Shown: in pieces, positions 49,165 to 58,566 of the stretch
How the letters are laid out: every line of letters begins with the position of its first letter
How positions within the stretch are numbered: position 1 is the first letter of the stretch
Origin: Paenibacillus sp. HWE-109
GTDB lineage: Bacteria; Bacillota; Bacilli; Paenibacillales; NBRC-103111
Assembly: GCF_022163125.1 (NCBI RefSeq)
Contig: NZ_CP091881.1
Location: 744,001-808,000 of the forward strand
DNA: 64,000 bases
Direction: 5' to 3'
The notes under the pieces: generated by a model
What the model was told of the DNA's origin: nothing
Seen by the model: the letters and a program-made list of their open reading frames with translations, nothing else
The model's database searches: none
Position numbers and translations under genes: made by a program

Positions 49165-50784
49165 ATGGTTAAAAAATCGTCATTAAGTTTGCTTAGCAGC
49201 TGTGTCGTACTGAGTATCGTTATGTCAGGATGCAGCAGCGACAACAAAGAGAAGAAGGTAGTCACATCGGCACAACCTTCAACAGGCGCGTCGGAATGGA
49301 AGCTGCCTCTAACGGATTCGGGAGAGACGCTTCGTATCGCGACACTGGATAATGAGGTGCCTGACTTATCGTTTACTACGGGCAACTATCCAGTTTTGCA
49401 GCAGATTGAGCAACGAACAGGTGTAAAACTGAAATGGGAGGTCAACAAAACGGACTATGACACGGTGATGAGAACACGTATCGCTGCGGCTTCCAACTTA
49501 CCAGATATTATCATGCTGCCGAAGGACGCGGATCCTCTCCAATTAAGTGAGAACAAAATGATTTTGAAGTTGAATGAATTAATTGACCAATACGCCCCTC
49601 ATTTGAAAAAGTTTCTAAACGACAATCCGGACGTTCGCAAAGCGTTGACAGCGCCTGATGGTTCGATTACCTATCTGCCGGGAAGCGTGGACTTTTACAC
49701 CAATGATTACAATGTGCTTGGGCTGGCGTACCGTCAGGACTGGGTCCAGAAACTGGGTCTCTCCGAACCAAAGACGATCGATGATTGGCATACTGTGCTG
49801 AAAGCATTTAAGGAAAAGGACCCTAACGGTAACGGTAAAGACGACGAGGTACCGTTCGTTGCAGGCGGCATTGATGCGATCGGGTACTTCACTCAAGCTT
49901 ATGGCATGGCACCTCGAAGCCAATGGTTCTCCGTAGATGCTAAAGGGAAAGTCCAATACTCGTGGACATCTCCGAAGGCAAAGCAATTTTTAACTGAAAT
50001 GAATAAGTGGTGGAAGGAAGGTTTGATCGATCAAGGCATGATGACTGCCCACTATGACAAGGCGAAAGCGTATGTAGTCAGCAATATCGGGGGAGCGACA
50101 AGTGGATGGGCAAACCGCAACGATGAGAACAACAAGTCGATGCAAGGTAGCTATCCCGGCGCCAACTGGGTGCTGGCGATGCCGCCGAAAGGCCCGGAAG
50201 GCGATCAGGCCTATGAAGTCGATTATCCAGTGAAGGACAACAAATTCTCAATCACAAAGGAAGCTAAAAATCCGAAGCTGGCGATTGAGTGGCTGGATTA
50301 CATCTTTGCTAGCGATGAAGGCAAGCAGCTCTTCAATTTCGGAGTCGAAGGCACGAACTACTCGCTCGTGAACGGCAAGCCTGTGTTGAACGACACGATT
50401 CTCAAAAACCAAAAGTATCCCAACCCATCCGTTGCTTTGGCGGCATTAGGAGCATCGCGACTTCCGAAGATTGTTATGAAGGAAGCGAAAGATCAATTCC
50501 AGGCGGCGCTGTCTTCGTCGGATTCGATCAAACTGGTGCAAAATGCGAAGCCGTTTTACAAGTTCGTGTTCCCGCCGGTCATCAGCACGTCAGCCGAGTC
50601 AAATGCGATTACCTCAAAAATGGCTGATATTATGACGTATAGCAATGAAATGCAAGTAAAATTCATAATGGGGGCGGAACCACTTTCGAATTACGATAAG
50701 TTTGTGGAGAAACTGAAAGCAATGGGAATCGATGACGTTGTGAAAATCAAGCAACAGCAATACGATCGTTGGAAGCAAAACTAA
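49165..50784 (+). CDS. Sugar-binding lipoprotein (LplA type), second transporter
   Basis: A 539-residue solute-binding protein with lipobox MSGC (Cys23). Family blocks: LPDIIMLPKDADPLQLSENK, AYRQDWVQKLGLSEPKTIDD, the loop KDPNGNGKDDEVPF, and near the end AIEWLDYIFASDEGKQLFNF. It should deliver an oligosaccharide to the two permeases that follow. RBS GGGAGGG. The two SBPs in the window share the fold but little sequence, implying different ligands. Confidence 0.92.
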   Translation: MVKKSSLSLLSSCVVLSIVMSGCSSDNKEKKVVTSAQPSTGASEWKLPLTDSGETLRIATLDNEVPDLSFTTGNYPVLQQIEQRTGVKLKWEVNKTDYDTVMRTRIAAASNLPDIIMLPKDADPLQLSENKMILKLNELIDQYAPHLKKFLNDNPDVRKALTAPDGSITYLPGSVDFYTNDYNVLGLAYRQDWVQKLGLSEPKTIDDWHTVLKAFKEKDPNGNGKDDEVPFVAGGIDAIGYFTQAYGMAPRSQWFSVDAKGKVQYSWTSPKAKQFLTEMNKWWKEGLIDQGMMTAHYDKAKAYVVSNIGGATSGWANRNDENNKSMQGSYPGANWVLAMPPKGPEGDQAYEVDYPVKDNKFSITKEAKNPKLAIEWLDYIFASDEGKQLFNFGVEGTNYSLVNGKPVLNDTILKNQKYPNPSVALAALGASRLPKIVMKEAKDQFQAALSSSDSIKLVQNAKPFYKFVFPPVISTSAESNAITSKMADIMTYSNEMQVKFIMGAEPLSNYDKFVEKLKAMGIDDVVKIKQQQYDRWKQN

Positions 50785-50813
50785 TTACATGCGGCCTTTG
50801 GAAGGAGCGCTTT

Positions 50814-51770
50814 ATGAAAATGGATGCGATTACAGGCGCGCAAGCCAGACATGGCCAGACGAAAACAGCAAAATGGGTGACGCACTTCTCGAAAAACAAA
50901 TATCTGTATGCTTTGCTGCTCCCAGGAACGATTTATTTGCTGATTTTCGATTATATCCCGTTAGCCGGTTTAGTTCTGGCATTTAAGGACTTCTCCCCAG
51001 GAGATTCATTCTTCGGCGGTGAATGGGTCGGTTTGAAATGGTTCAATGAGTTTTTCAATTCTATTTATTTTTTCCGTTTACTTAAAAATACGATCCTCCT
51101 GCACCTTTACGACCTGTTGTGGGGGTTCCCGATCCCAATTATTTTTGCTTTGCTCTTGCATGAGCTTAGGCGGCAGTATTTCAAGCGGTTCGTGCAGACG
51201 GTCAGTTACTTTCCACATTTTATATCGACAGTGATTATCGCAGGTTTGATTGTCAATTTCCTGTCGCCTACGGATGGCATTATTACACGCCTCATCTATG
51301 CGTTGACGGGAAGTGAGACGAATCTGCTGGGAGATCAGGGCTGGTTCCGTACCATTTATGTCATCTCGAATGTTTGGGCCAGCTTCGGTTGGAACTCCAT
51401 CATTTATTTGGCCGCTTTGACGGCGGTCGACGTTCACCTTTACGAAGCGGCTGATATCGAAGGCGCAGGACGCTGGAAGAAGATGACTAGCATCACGCTG
51501 CCTTCTATCATGCCGACGATCGTGACGCTGCTTATTTTGAACATGGGGAAGCTGCTCAGCGTCGGTTATGAGAAAATCATTCTGCTCTATAATCCGGGGA
51601 CATATGAGACGGCGGATGTCATCTCTACATATGTGTATCGGCGCGGTCTGCTCGGAGCCGATTACAGCTTCGGTGTAGCCGTTGGTTTGTTCAACTCGGT
51701 TGCAAGTTTCCTGATTTTAATCCTCATCAACTATATCAGCAAACGAGTCAATAATGTATCACTGTGGTAA
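50814..51770 (+). CDS. Sugar ABC transporter permease (LplB type)
   Basis: A 318-residue permease: YLYALLLPGTIYLLIFDYIP at the first helix, EAA-type loop EAADIEGAGRWKKMTSITLP, C-terminus YISKRVNNVSLW. The ATG behind GGAAGGAGCG is preferred over one 45 bases earlier that lies inside the preceding gene. Spacing to the SBP gene is 29 bases. Confidence 0.92.
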   Translation: MKMDAITGAQARHGQTKTAKWVTHFSKNKYLYALLLPGTIYLLIFDYIPLAGLVLAFKDFSPGDSFFGGEWVGLKWFNEFFNSIYFFRLLKNTILLHLYDLLWGFPIPIIFALLLHELRRQYFKRFVQTVSYFPHFISTVIIAGLIVNFLSPTDGIITRLIYALTGSETNLLGDQGWFRTIYVISNVWASFGWNSIIYLAALTAVDVHLYEAADIEGAGRWKKMTSITLPSIMPTIVTLLILNMGKLLSVGYEKIILLYNPGTYETADVISTYVYRRGLLGADYSFGVAVGLFNSVASFLILILINYISKRVNNVSLW

Positions 51771-51783
51771 AGGAGCATCACGT

Positions 51784-52662
51784 ATGTCACGAAATGCAAG
51801 CCGAATCGGATGGGTGGAAAGCGTCATTATCCTAGTATTGTGTATCCTAGCGCTTGTGACGGCGTATCCATTTATTTATGTCGCCAGCATGTCGCTCAGC
51901 GATCCAAAGGCCGTCATCGAGTTGAAGGTATGGTTATGGCCGAAAGGTTTTTCGCTCGAGGCGTACAGTTTAATCTTTGAAAATTCTCGTATCTGGGTGA
52001 GTTATTATAACACAATTTGGTATACGGTCGTCGGCACGGCACTGAATATCTTTTTGACGCTTACTTTCGCTTACCCGCTATCGAGAAAAGACTTTTCCGC
52101 CCGTGGCATTTTTATGATTTTGCTGGCCGTTACGATGTTTTTTAACGGTGGGCTAATTACAAACTTTCTGTTGATTCAAAAGTTAGGGCTCTACAACACC
52201 CGCTGGGCGATCGTGCTTCCCGGCGCAATGGGTGCGATGAACGTGATCATGGCGCGCGTCTTTTTCCAAACGTCCATACCGGATAGTCTAACGGAGGCCG
52301 CCAAAATCGATGGGGCTACCGATATTAAAATTTTGACGCGAATCGTGCTTCCGTTGTCGCTGCCCATTATTAGTGTTGTTGCGATTTTCTCATCAGTCGG
52401 CTATTGGAACAACTACTTCAACGCCATGATTTATCTGATCGATAAAAATCTTCAGCCGTTACAAATCTACCTGATGGAAGTGCTCATTCAGAACAACGTT
52501 GATATCACTTCAGAATACAGTAGTTTCTCACAGCGGGAAGAACTGGCTTCCCAATTGAAATACTGCATTATTATGGTATCGATTATTCCCATTATGTGCT
52601 TCTATCCGATCCTTCAAAAGTACTTCGTCAAGGGCGCGATGATCGGCGCGCTTAAAGAGTAA
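51784..52662 (+). CDS. Sugar ABC transporter permease (YtcP/LplC type)
   Basis: A 292-residue permease: ILVLCILALVTAYPFIYVAS at the first helix, EAA-type loop TEAAKIDGATDIKILTRIVL, ending LQKYFVKGAMIGALKE. Start behind AAAGGAGCATC. Together with the gene before it, it forms the channel. The order lplA-lplB-lplC followed by a GH4 gene further on recalls the B. subtilis lplABCD operon. Confidence 0.92.
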   Translation: MSRNASRIGWVESVIILVLCILALVTAYPFIYVASMSLSDPKAVIELKVWLWPKGFSLEAYSLIFENSRIWVSYYNTIWYTVVGTALNIFLTLTFAYPLSRKDFSARGIFMILLAVTMFFNGGLITNFLLIQKLGLYNTRWAIVLPGAMGAMNVIMARVFFQTSIPDSLTEAAKIDGATDIKILTRIVLPLSLPIISVVAIFSSVGYWNNYFNAMIYLIDKNLQPLQIYLMEVLIQNNVDITSEYSSFSQREELASQLKYCIIMVSIIPIMCFYPILQKYFVKGAMIGALKE

Positions 52663-52706
52663 ATGCTTAACATAGCTGTCCATCAATCGTCACGGGAGGT
52701 ATTCCT

Positions 52707-55700
52707 TTGAAAATTAGCGTTGTCTGGAAAAGAATCTGTACGATCTTCTTCATCTTGTCTCTTCTGTTGCCAGTTCTTCCTTTAATACCATCGGCTTCTG
52801 CAGCTGTACCGCTCTGGAGCGACGGATTTGAAAATGGGTTTAGTGAATGGACGACCGTGTATGGCACCCCGAGTGTAAGCACAGTGCAAAGGCATGAAGG
52901 CAGCAACAGCTATATCCTTAATGAGGAACGCGACGAAATTAAGAAAACCTGGACGTCCGCGTGGACGAATAAAGTCCTTTCCGTATGGTTCTACGACAAT
53001 GCGGCGGATAACAGCATGCAAGCGGAAACGGTTGTACAAGAAAAAGCTTATCTCGGCGTTCGGACGCAGACCAGCACGTTGAACTACGCCTACAAGCTTG
53101 GCGGCAACGCATGGGCGGAATCGTCTGTGCCTAGGACGACGGGGTGGCATCAGTTTGTATGGGATATGCGTTCAGGCACCTCGTGCTTGCTGTATATTGA
53201 TGGTATTCAGGTATCGTCGACTTCGCTGGTGATGAACTTCACTGTGCTTCGCATCGGAGACGATACCAACGATGGCAGATCGGGGACCGTATACATTGAC
53301 GATATTTCTATTCTTGATGAGTTGCCGTTGACGGTATCTCTGAATAAGACTGAAGGGACGGTCATAGAAGGCAGCACGGACACGCTCTTCGCAACGGTTG
53401 CTCCAAGTACAGCAAGTCAGTCCGTGATTTGGTCGACAAGCAATAGCAGCGTCGCGACAGTCAGCGGCGGCGTCATCTCTGGCGTATCACCAGGGATTGC
53501 GACGATAACAGCGATCAGCAGCGTCGACTCTTCTTATTTTGCGTCCTACACAGTAACGGTAGAAGCGCTTCATCCACCCGTAGACGGTGTTCATCTGAAC
53601 AAGGGAACAACCTCCATCATGAAAGGTTCCACGGACTCGTTGACAGCAACGGCGACGCCAGACCGTGCGGATCAGGATGTCGCTTGGTCGACGAGCGACA
53701 GCAGTGTCGCCACTGTTGCAAATGGCGTCGTAACCGCGGTTGATATCGGAATCGCAACGATCACAGCGACGAGTGTTTCGAATGCCGTTTACACGGCTTC
53801 CACTTTCGTTGCCGTTACCTCCCCGTTGTCGGGTACTAGCGACGTACTGCTTCAATATCCGGTGCCTGGTTTCGTGCAGCCGGCTGACAACTATACAGTC
53901 AAGGTGAACGGCCAGCCTGTCATTGTGCAGAAGACGATCGAGGGAGGTTATGCGCACTTCGCCTTCTCAGGCACGGCCGATATTACGGTGACGGTAGCGG
54001 ACGCTTCGGATTTTGACGACGACTGGACGCTCAGCCCGGAGAGCTACGAAATCGCGACGACGCAAAGCGGTCGTAATATCAGCTTCTCGATCGATCGTCC
54101 GATGCAGTTGCTGCTGCAAAAAGATAAATCGTATCACTACGATGCTCCATACGCCGACGCAGCGTCCGCCAAGGCGGCGAATGATGCAGATGTAATCGAT
54201 AGGATCCGAGATAAGTTGTATCTCATCGCGGATCCGTTGGAGGATGCTGATACACCGCAGCTTGGGGACGCCGACGTGGTGAACGTGCTTGACTATGGCA
54301 TCGACAATACGGGGGTTGTGTCTGTCAGTGATGCAGTCTATTCTGCCCTGTCTTTGGCGACGGCTGATAGCAAAATACTCTATTTCCCTCCTGGTGTATA
54401 TAACTGGAGAAAGACGGTTTACGTCCCTAACCATGCGAAAATTTATTTGGCTGGTGGTGCTTATTTGTTCCTGGACACAGATGCGCTTCCGATCGTGGAT
54501 GGGAAAATTCAGTTTACGGGATTTTTTGCGGTAGGCGGGAAAAGCGATGTCAAGATCTACGGCCGAGGCACGCTATTCGGCAATAATCATGCGCGTCCAG
54601 ATGGTCTCTATTTCAGAACGGCCGCTATCAACGGTATCAACGAGTCGAAAGCTGAGGCGTTGTCCGATGACGTAACCATAGAAGGAATTACGATCACGGA
54701 GTTCTCGGGTCTTCCGGCCTCCATTCGAGGAAGCGATACGACAATTCGAAATGTTAAAGCAATTTTGGCCTTAAGAACGCACTTTGATCCTGTTGGTAAT
54801 GGCCGTGATCGAACAGAGGGCTACAATTTCCAGGGGGGGTCATCCAATGTGTTGGTCGAGAACAGCCTTATCGTTGGCGAAGATGATGGGATCAACTTCT
54901 CGAATTCTATCGGCAGGGAGCTGCCGAACGACGGGTTGACGGTCCGCAATACCATCATCATTAATGGGTCGACGGGCAGTCCGATCAAGGTGATTGATCC
55001 ATATGGAGGTTATATCCGCAATATCGCTTTCGATAGTGTCGATGTCCCGTATGCGGATCGGGCTGTGTCGATCTATTCGTGGCCTTCAAAGAACGCTGGC
55101 GATATCTATAACGTTTATTTTAAAGGGTATCGGGTCGAGGAGATCAGCTATAAAACGGGGAATGAATTTTTTGGAATCAAGGATTCAGCCCAGTCGGCCA
55201 CGCCTCCGATTGTAGTCGGGCCTCTGCATGATATGTTCTTTCAGAATACAGAAGTGGCACGAATTTCTAATTATCCGACACCGCAGAAGCTGTGGCTATA
55301 CGGTTATAACAATGATGCCAAGACCGAAGACATTCATTTCTACAATCTCAAGATCAACAGCCAGATGGTAACGGAAACGAACAAATTTACGACGGGCAAG
55401 GTCAATTCCTCAATGCCTTATACGGCAAATATCACGTTCGAGGAGAACAATCCGAACGTTGTCTCGATTGAAGCGACCGACCCGTATGCTGGCAGTAGTC
55501 TTTTAGATACTGGAGAATTCACAGTTAGCCGGACTGGCAGCACGACTGCAGCGCTGACGCTCCATTACCAGATCCGGGGCTCTGCCATGAACGGCACAGA
55601 CTACACAACGATAACCGATTCCATTACGATACCGGCAGGACAGAGCTCCGCTGCAATCTCGATTAATCCGCTCCTACTTGGCAGTGGAGAGGCGAAGTCC

Positions 55701-55787
55701 ATTTATCTCAGCTTGCTCGGCAGCGGCTATAACCATGCGTATACGCTCGCTCCGAAATCGGAAGCCGTCGTGACGTTGGCACCATAA
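52707..55787 (+). CDS. Secreted multidomain beta-helix glycosidase or lyase
   Basis: TTG start behind GGGAGGT; 1026 residues. Signal peptide about 1-31 (ending SASA). LamG/CBM-like domain about 32-205. Two BIG2 domains at about 208-290 and 294-375, each with the WSTSxSSVATV and GIATITA signatures. A GH49/dextranase-like N-part follows at about 380-520, then a right-handed parallel beta-helix at about 524-890 (VLDYGIDNTG, YFPPGVYNW, DVKIYGRGTLFGNN, LVENSLIVGEDDGINFSNSI). A Calx-beta-like domain closes at about 915-1026. GEDDG is a likely acidic active site. Probable role: first cut of an extracellular polysaccharide, such as a pectin- or dextran-like polymer, before import. Confidence 0.8.
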   Translation: MKISVVWKRICTIFFILSLLLPVLPLIPSASAAVPLWSDGFENGFSEWTTVYGTPSVSTVQRHEGSNSYILNEERDEIKKTWTSAWTNKVLSVWFYDNAADNSMQAETVVQEKAYLGVRTQTSTLNYAYKLGGNAWAESSVPRTTGWHQFVWDMRSGTSCLLYIDGIQVSSTSLVMNFTVLRIGDDTNDGRSGTVYIDDISILDELPLTVSLNKTEGTVIEGSTDTLFATVAPSTASQSVIWSTSNSSVATVSGGVISGVSPGIATITAISSVDSSYFASYTVTVEALHPPVDGVHLNKGTTSIMKGSTDSLTATATPDRADQDVAWSTSDSSVATVANGVVTAVDIGIATITATSVSNAVYTASTFVAVTSPLSGTSDVLLQYPVPGFVQPADNYTVKVNGQPVIVQKTIEGGYAHFAFSGTADITVTVADASDFDDDWTLSPESYEIATTQSGRNISFSIDRPMQLLLQKDKSYHYDAPYADAASAKAANDADVIDRIRDKLYLIADPLEDADTPQLGDADVVNVLDYGIDNTGVVSVSDAVYSALSLATADSKILYFPPGVYNWRKTVYVPNHAKIYLAGGAYLFLDTDALPIVDGKIQFTGFFAVGGKSDVKIYGRGTLFGNNHARPDGLYFRTAAINGINESKAEALSDDVTIEGITITEFSGLPASIRGSDTTIRNVKAILALRTHFDPVGNGRDRTEGYNFQGGSSNVLVENSLIVGEDDGINFSNSIGRELPNDGLTVRNTIIINGSTGSPIKVIDPYGGYIRNIAFDSVDVPYADRAVSIYSWPSKNAGDIYNVYFKGYRVEEISYKTGNEFFGIKDSAQSATPPIVVGPLHDMFFQNTEVARISNYPTPQKLWLYGYNNDAKTEDIHFYNLKINSQMVTETNKFTTGKVNSSMPYTANITFEENNPNVVSIEATDPYAGSSLLDTGEFTVSRTGSTTAALTLHYQIRGSAMNGTDYTTITDSITIPAGQSSAAISINPLLLGSGEAKSIYLSLLGSGYNHAYTLAPKSEAVVTLAP

Positions 55788-55801
55788 GCAGATCATGACA
55801 T

Positions 55802-55834
55802 CCGGCAAGGGTCGCTGTGAGCGACTCTTGCTGG
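55802..55834 (+). terminator. Strong intercistronic hairpin
   Basis: CCGGCAAGGGTCGCT pairs with AGCGACTCTTGCTGG across a three-base loop (15 pairs, two of them G-U). No T run follows. It likely marks the 3' end or a processing point between the secreted enzyme and the cytoplasmic hydrolase genes. Confidence 0.55.
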
Positions 55835-55901
55835 ATTCAGCCTGCCCGATTTAGTGCGTACATACACGGCAACCAAATGTAAATAAGGGGGACATAGGAA
55901 G

Positions 55902-57296
55902 ATGCATATGCAAAATGAACACGTATCTGAGCTTAAAATCGCTTATATCGGTGGAGGTTCTCGAAACTGGGCTAGGAAGCTAATGTGCGATCTGGCTCTT
56001 GAGCCGCAATTATCCGGCGTCGTCTCGTTATACGACATAGATGGGGGAGCGGCTGGGCATAATGCGCAGATTGGCAATACAATTACGGCCACAAACGAGG
56101 CAGTAGGCAAATGGCGTTACGAAGCGGCTGCGACCATGGAAGAGGCGCTGACCGGTGCTGATTTTGTCATCTTGTCCATCCTGCCAGGCACATTTAAGGA
56201 GATGGCGGTGGACGTACACGCGCCCGAAAAGTACGGCATCTATCAATCCGTAGGCGATACGGTTGGGCCGGGCGGTATCCTAAGAGCTCTGCGAACCATT
56301 CCTCTCTACGTGAACTTTGCACGTCAGATTGAACGTTATTGCCCGACAGCCTGGGTTATCAATTACACAAATCCGATGACGCTCTGTACACGTACGCTTT
56401 ACGAGATTTTTCCTGGCATTAAAGCATTCGGGTGCTGCCACGAGGTGTTCAGTACGCAAGAGGAACTATCCGCGATCCTTGAGATATTTGGAGGTGTCAG
56501 CGGAGTCGAACGGTACGAGATTGAAACGAATGTCAAAGGGATTAATCATTTTACCTGGATTGATCAAGCTTCTTATCGAGGCATTGATCTGTTCGAGCTC
56601 TATCGCGAAGCGGCGCAAAAATTCGGTGTAGAAGGCTACAGGGCGAGCAAAGAAGGGCGGGCATCACGGCACTATGGCGACTGGCGCTGGCCCAAACCGC
56701 TGCACTTCGAGCTATTTGGCAGGTATGGCCTGATTCCAGCAGCCGGAGCTAGACATATGGTCGAGTTTATGCCCCACGACTGGTATATGAACCAAACGGA
56801 TCCCGTCACCTTAAAAAACAAGTGGGGTTTTGAGCTCACTACAGTGCACAGCCGAATTGAATACCAGGATAAACAAATAGAAGAGACAGAACGCATTATC
56901 GCAGGCACTGACAGGGTTGAATTGAAGCCTTCAAAAGAAGAAGGTGTGCGCATTATCAAAGGATTGCTCGGTCTGGAGACATTCGTAACGAATATCAACT
57001 TCCCGAACCGGGGACAGTTGCCGGATATACCCGAGGGGGCGATCGTCGAAAGTAACGCACTGATCCAGTCAGGACGCATCACACCGCTCCATGCGGGCGG
57101 GCTACCGCTCGATTTGCTTAATTGGGTAGTGCGTCACGTCTATAACCAAGAGCTGGTTCTAAAGGCGGGCATCAGTCAAGACTATACGCTCGGGTACAAA
57201 GCATTCGTGAATGACCCGCTTGTCGCGATGGATTTGAAGAGCAGCAAGGCGCTTTATGAAGAGATGCTGGAGGGTACCGGTCTGTTCCGGTTGTGA
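55902..57296 (+). CDS. GH4-family glycosidase (LplD-like, probable alpha-galacturonidase)
   Basis: A 464-residue NAD- and metal-dependent glycosidase. NAD motif IAYIGGGSRNWARKLM is near residue 13; metal-site Cys and His are in GCCHE (177-181) and in VKGINHFTW; NYTNPM is before them. GH4 enzymes oxidise C3 of the sugar transiently, eliminate the glycoside and reduce it back. Position behind an lplABC-type transporter supports LplD, an alpha-galacturonidase in B. subtilis; an alpha-glucosidase or glucuronidase is the alternative. RBS AAGGGGGAC. Confidence 0.88.
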   Translation: MHMQNEHVSELKIAYIGGGSRNWARKLMCDLALEPQLSGVVSLYDIDGGAAGHNAQIGNTITATNEAVGKWRYEAAATMEEALTGADFVILSILPGTFKEMAVDVHAPEKYGIYQSVGDTVGPGGILRALRTIPLYVNFARQIERYCPTAWVINYTNPMTLCTRTLYEIFPGIKAFGCCHEVFSTQEELSAILEIFGGVSGVERYEIETNVKGINHFTWIDQASYRGIDLFELYREAAQKFGVEGYRASKEGRASRHYGDWRWPKPLHFELFGRYGLIPAAGARHMVEFMPHDWYMNQTDPVTLKNKWGFELTTVHSRIEYQDKQIEETERIIAGTDRVELKPSKEEGVRIIKGLLGLETFVTNINFPNRGQLPDIPEGAIVESNALIQSGRITPLHAGGLPLDLLNWVVRHVYNQELVLKAGISQDYTLGYKAFVNDPLVAMDLKSSKALYEEMLEGTGLFRL

Positions 57297-57351
57297 ACTC
57301 CTGAATGAGGTTTACGTTTAGATGACACCGAAGACAAGGAGAGTGATCTGG

Positions 57352-58566
57352 ATGTGAAATATAGATGAAGTCAAATGGGAACAGATTGTCGCCAGGCTTC
57401 GCGAGGATCTCACCAACGCGCTAACGCTTGGCGTACATAACGTCGACGGACGCCGATGCCTGACAGGTTATAGCTACAGCGAGCTATTTGATTGGGATCT
57501 TTACTTTGAAAATATCGTTTTATCCTATTTTGGAATTTATGAATTCGGTAAATCCGGCGTCGCCTTTTTTTTGGATCGGCAGCAGGAGAACGGCTTCATT
57601 TCCAGAATGGCTGGCGTCGTATGGCCTAAGAGTGGACAACATTTTAAACCGTTTCTGGCGCAAACGGCACTGTTGTACGTCAAGCAATCGGACGATGCCG
57701 ATTGGCTGAAAGCCGGCTATTTTGAAAAGCTGAAAATGTATCTGGCCTATTGGCTCAGCAACGAATACGACTCGAATCGAAACGGATTGCCCGTGTGGAA
57801 CAGCGCGGATCATAGCGGTATGGACAACCAGGACGAGCGGGCGGGGGCAATCGACGCATATGTTTGTGAAGGCGTTGATCTGGCGGTTTTTCTCGTTCGA
57901 GAGTATGACGCAATGAGCCAGCTTGCTTCAAAGCTAGGCTACATTGTCGAACAGAAGGCCTACCAGGCTAAAGCGGAGTCATTGAAAACTAAGATTCAAA
58001 CGGACTTTTGGCATGAAGAAGACGGATTCTTCTATGACATTAATGTCAGAACAGGGCAGCACATCCGTTGTAAGACGGTTGCCGGATTTACCCCTTTGTG
58101 GATCGGAGCGGCTTCCGCAGATCAGGCGACAAGGCTGGTAACAGAGCACTTGACGAATAAGGAGCGGTTCTGGCTGGCCTATCCTGTTGCGTCGATGGCG
58201 AAGGACGAACCGGGATACCGGCAAGATAAGTACGATGATGAGACGTGCTGCAACTGGAAAGGGACGGTTTGGGTACCTTCAAATTATTACATTTTCCACG
58301 GGCTGTTGAACTATGGGTTCGACGGAATCGCAAGGGATCTTGCCGAAAAAACGATGGAGCACCTCTTGAAGAACGAGCGAACTCGCGAATATTTCAACGC
58401 AGAAACAGGCGAGGGAATGGGTTTGGATCCATTTTGGGGCTGGAGCGTTCTAGGGTATGTAATGCTGATGGAATATGAGAAGGCGTACGATCCTTCCGAT
58501 CCAACCACTGAAATCATTGTGCCATTTTTTAAAGACATATTGGAGCCAAGGAGGCAGAGCAGCTAG
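57352..58566 (+). CDS. Trehalase-like (alpha/alpha)6 glycosidase with TGA at codon 2
   Basis: ATG 57352 stands behind AAGGAGAGTGATCTGG but is followed at once by TGA (57355-57357). From 57358 a clean frame of 402 codons runs: NIDEVKWEQIVARLREDLTN, GYSYSELFDWDLYFENIVLS, NSADHSGMDNQDER, FWHEEDGFFYDINVRTGQHI, WKGTVWVPSNYYIFHGLLNY. These are the barrel motifs of GH37/GH63-type glucosidases. It is paralogous to the C-terminal half of 60686-63763. Either a nonsense mutation, a sequence error, or an unusual start (TTG 57571 would delete the first 70 residues). It overlaps the GH42 gene by one base (TAG/GTG). Confidence 0.7.
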
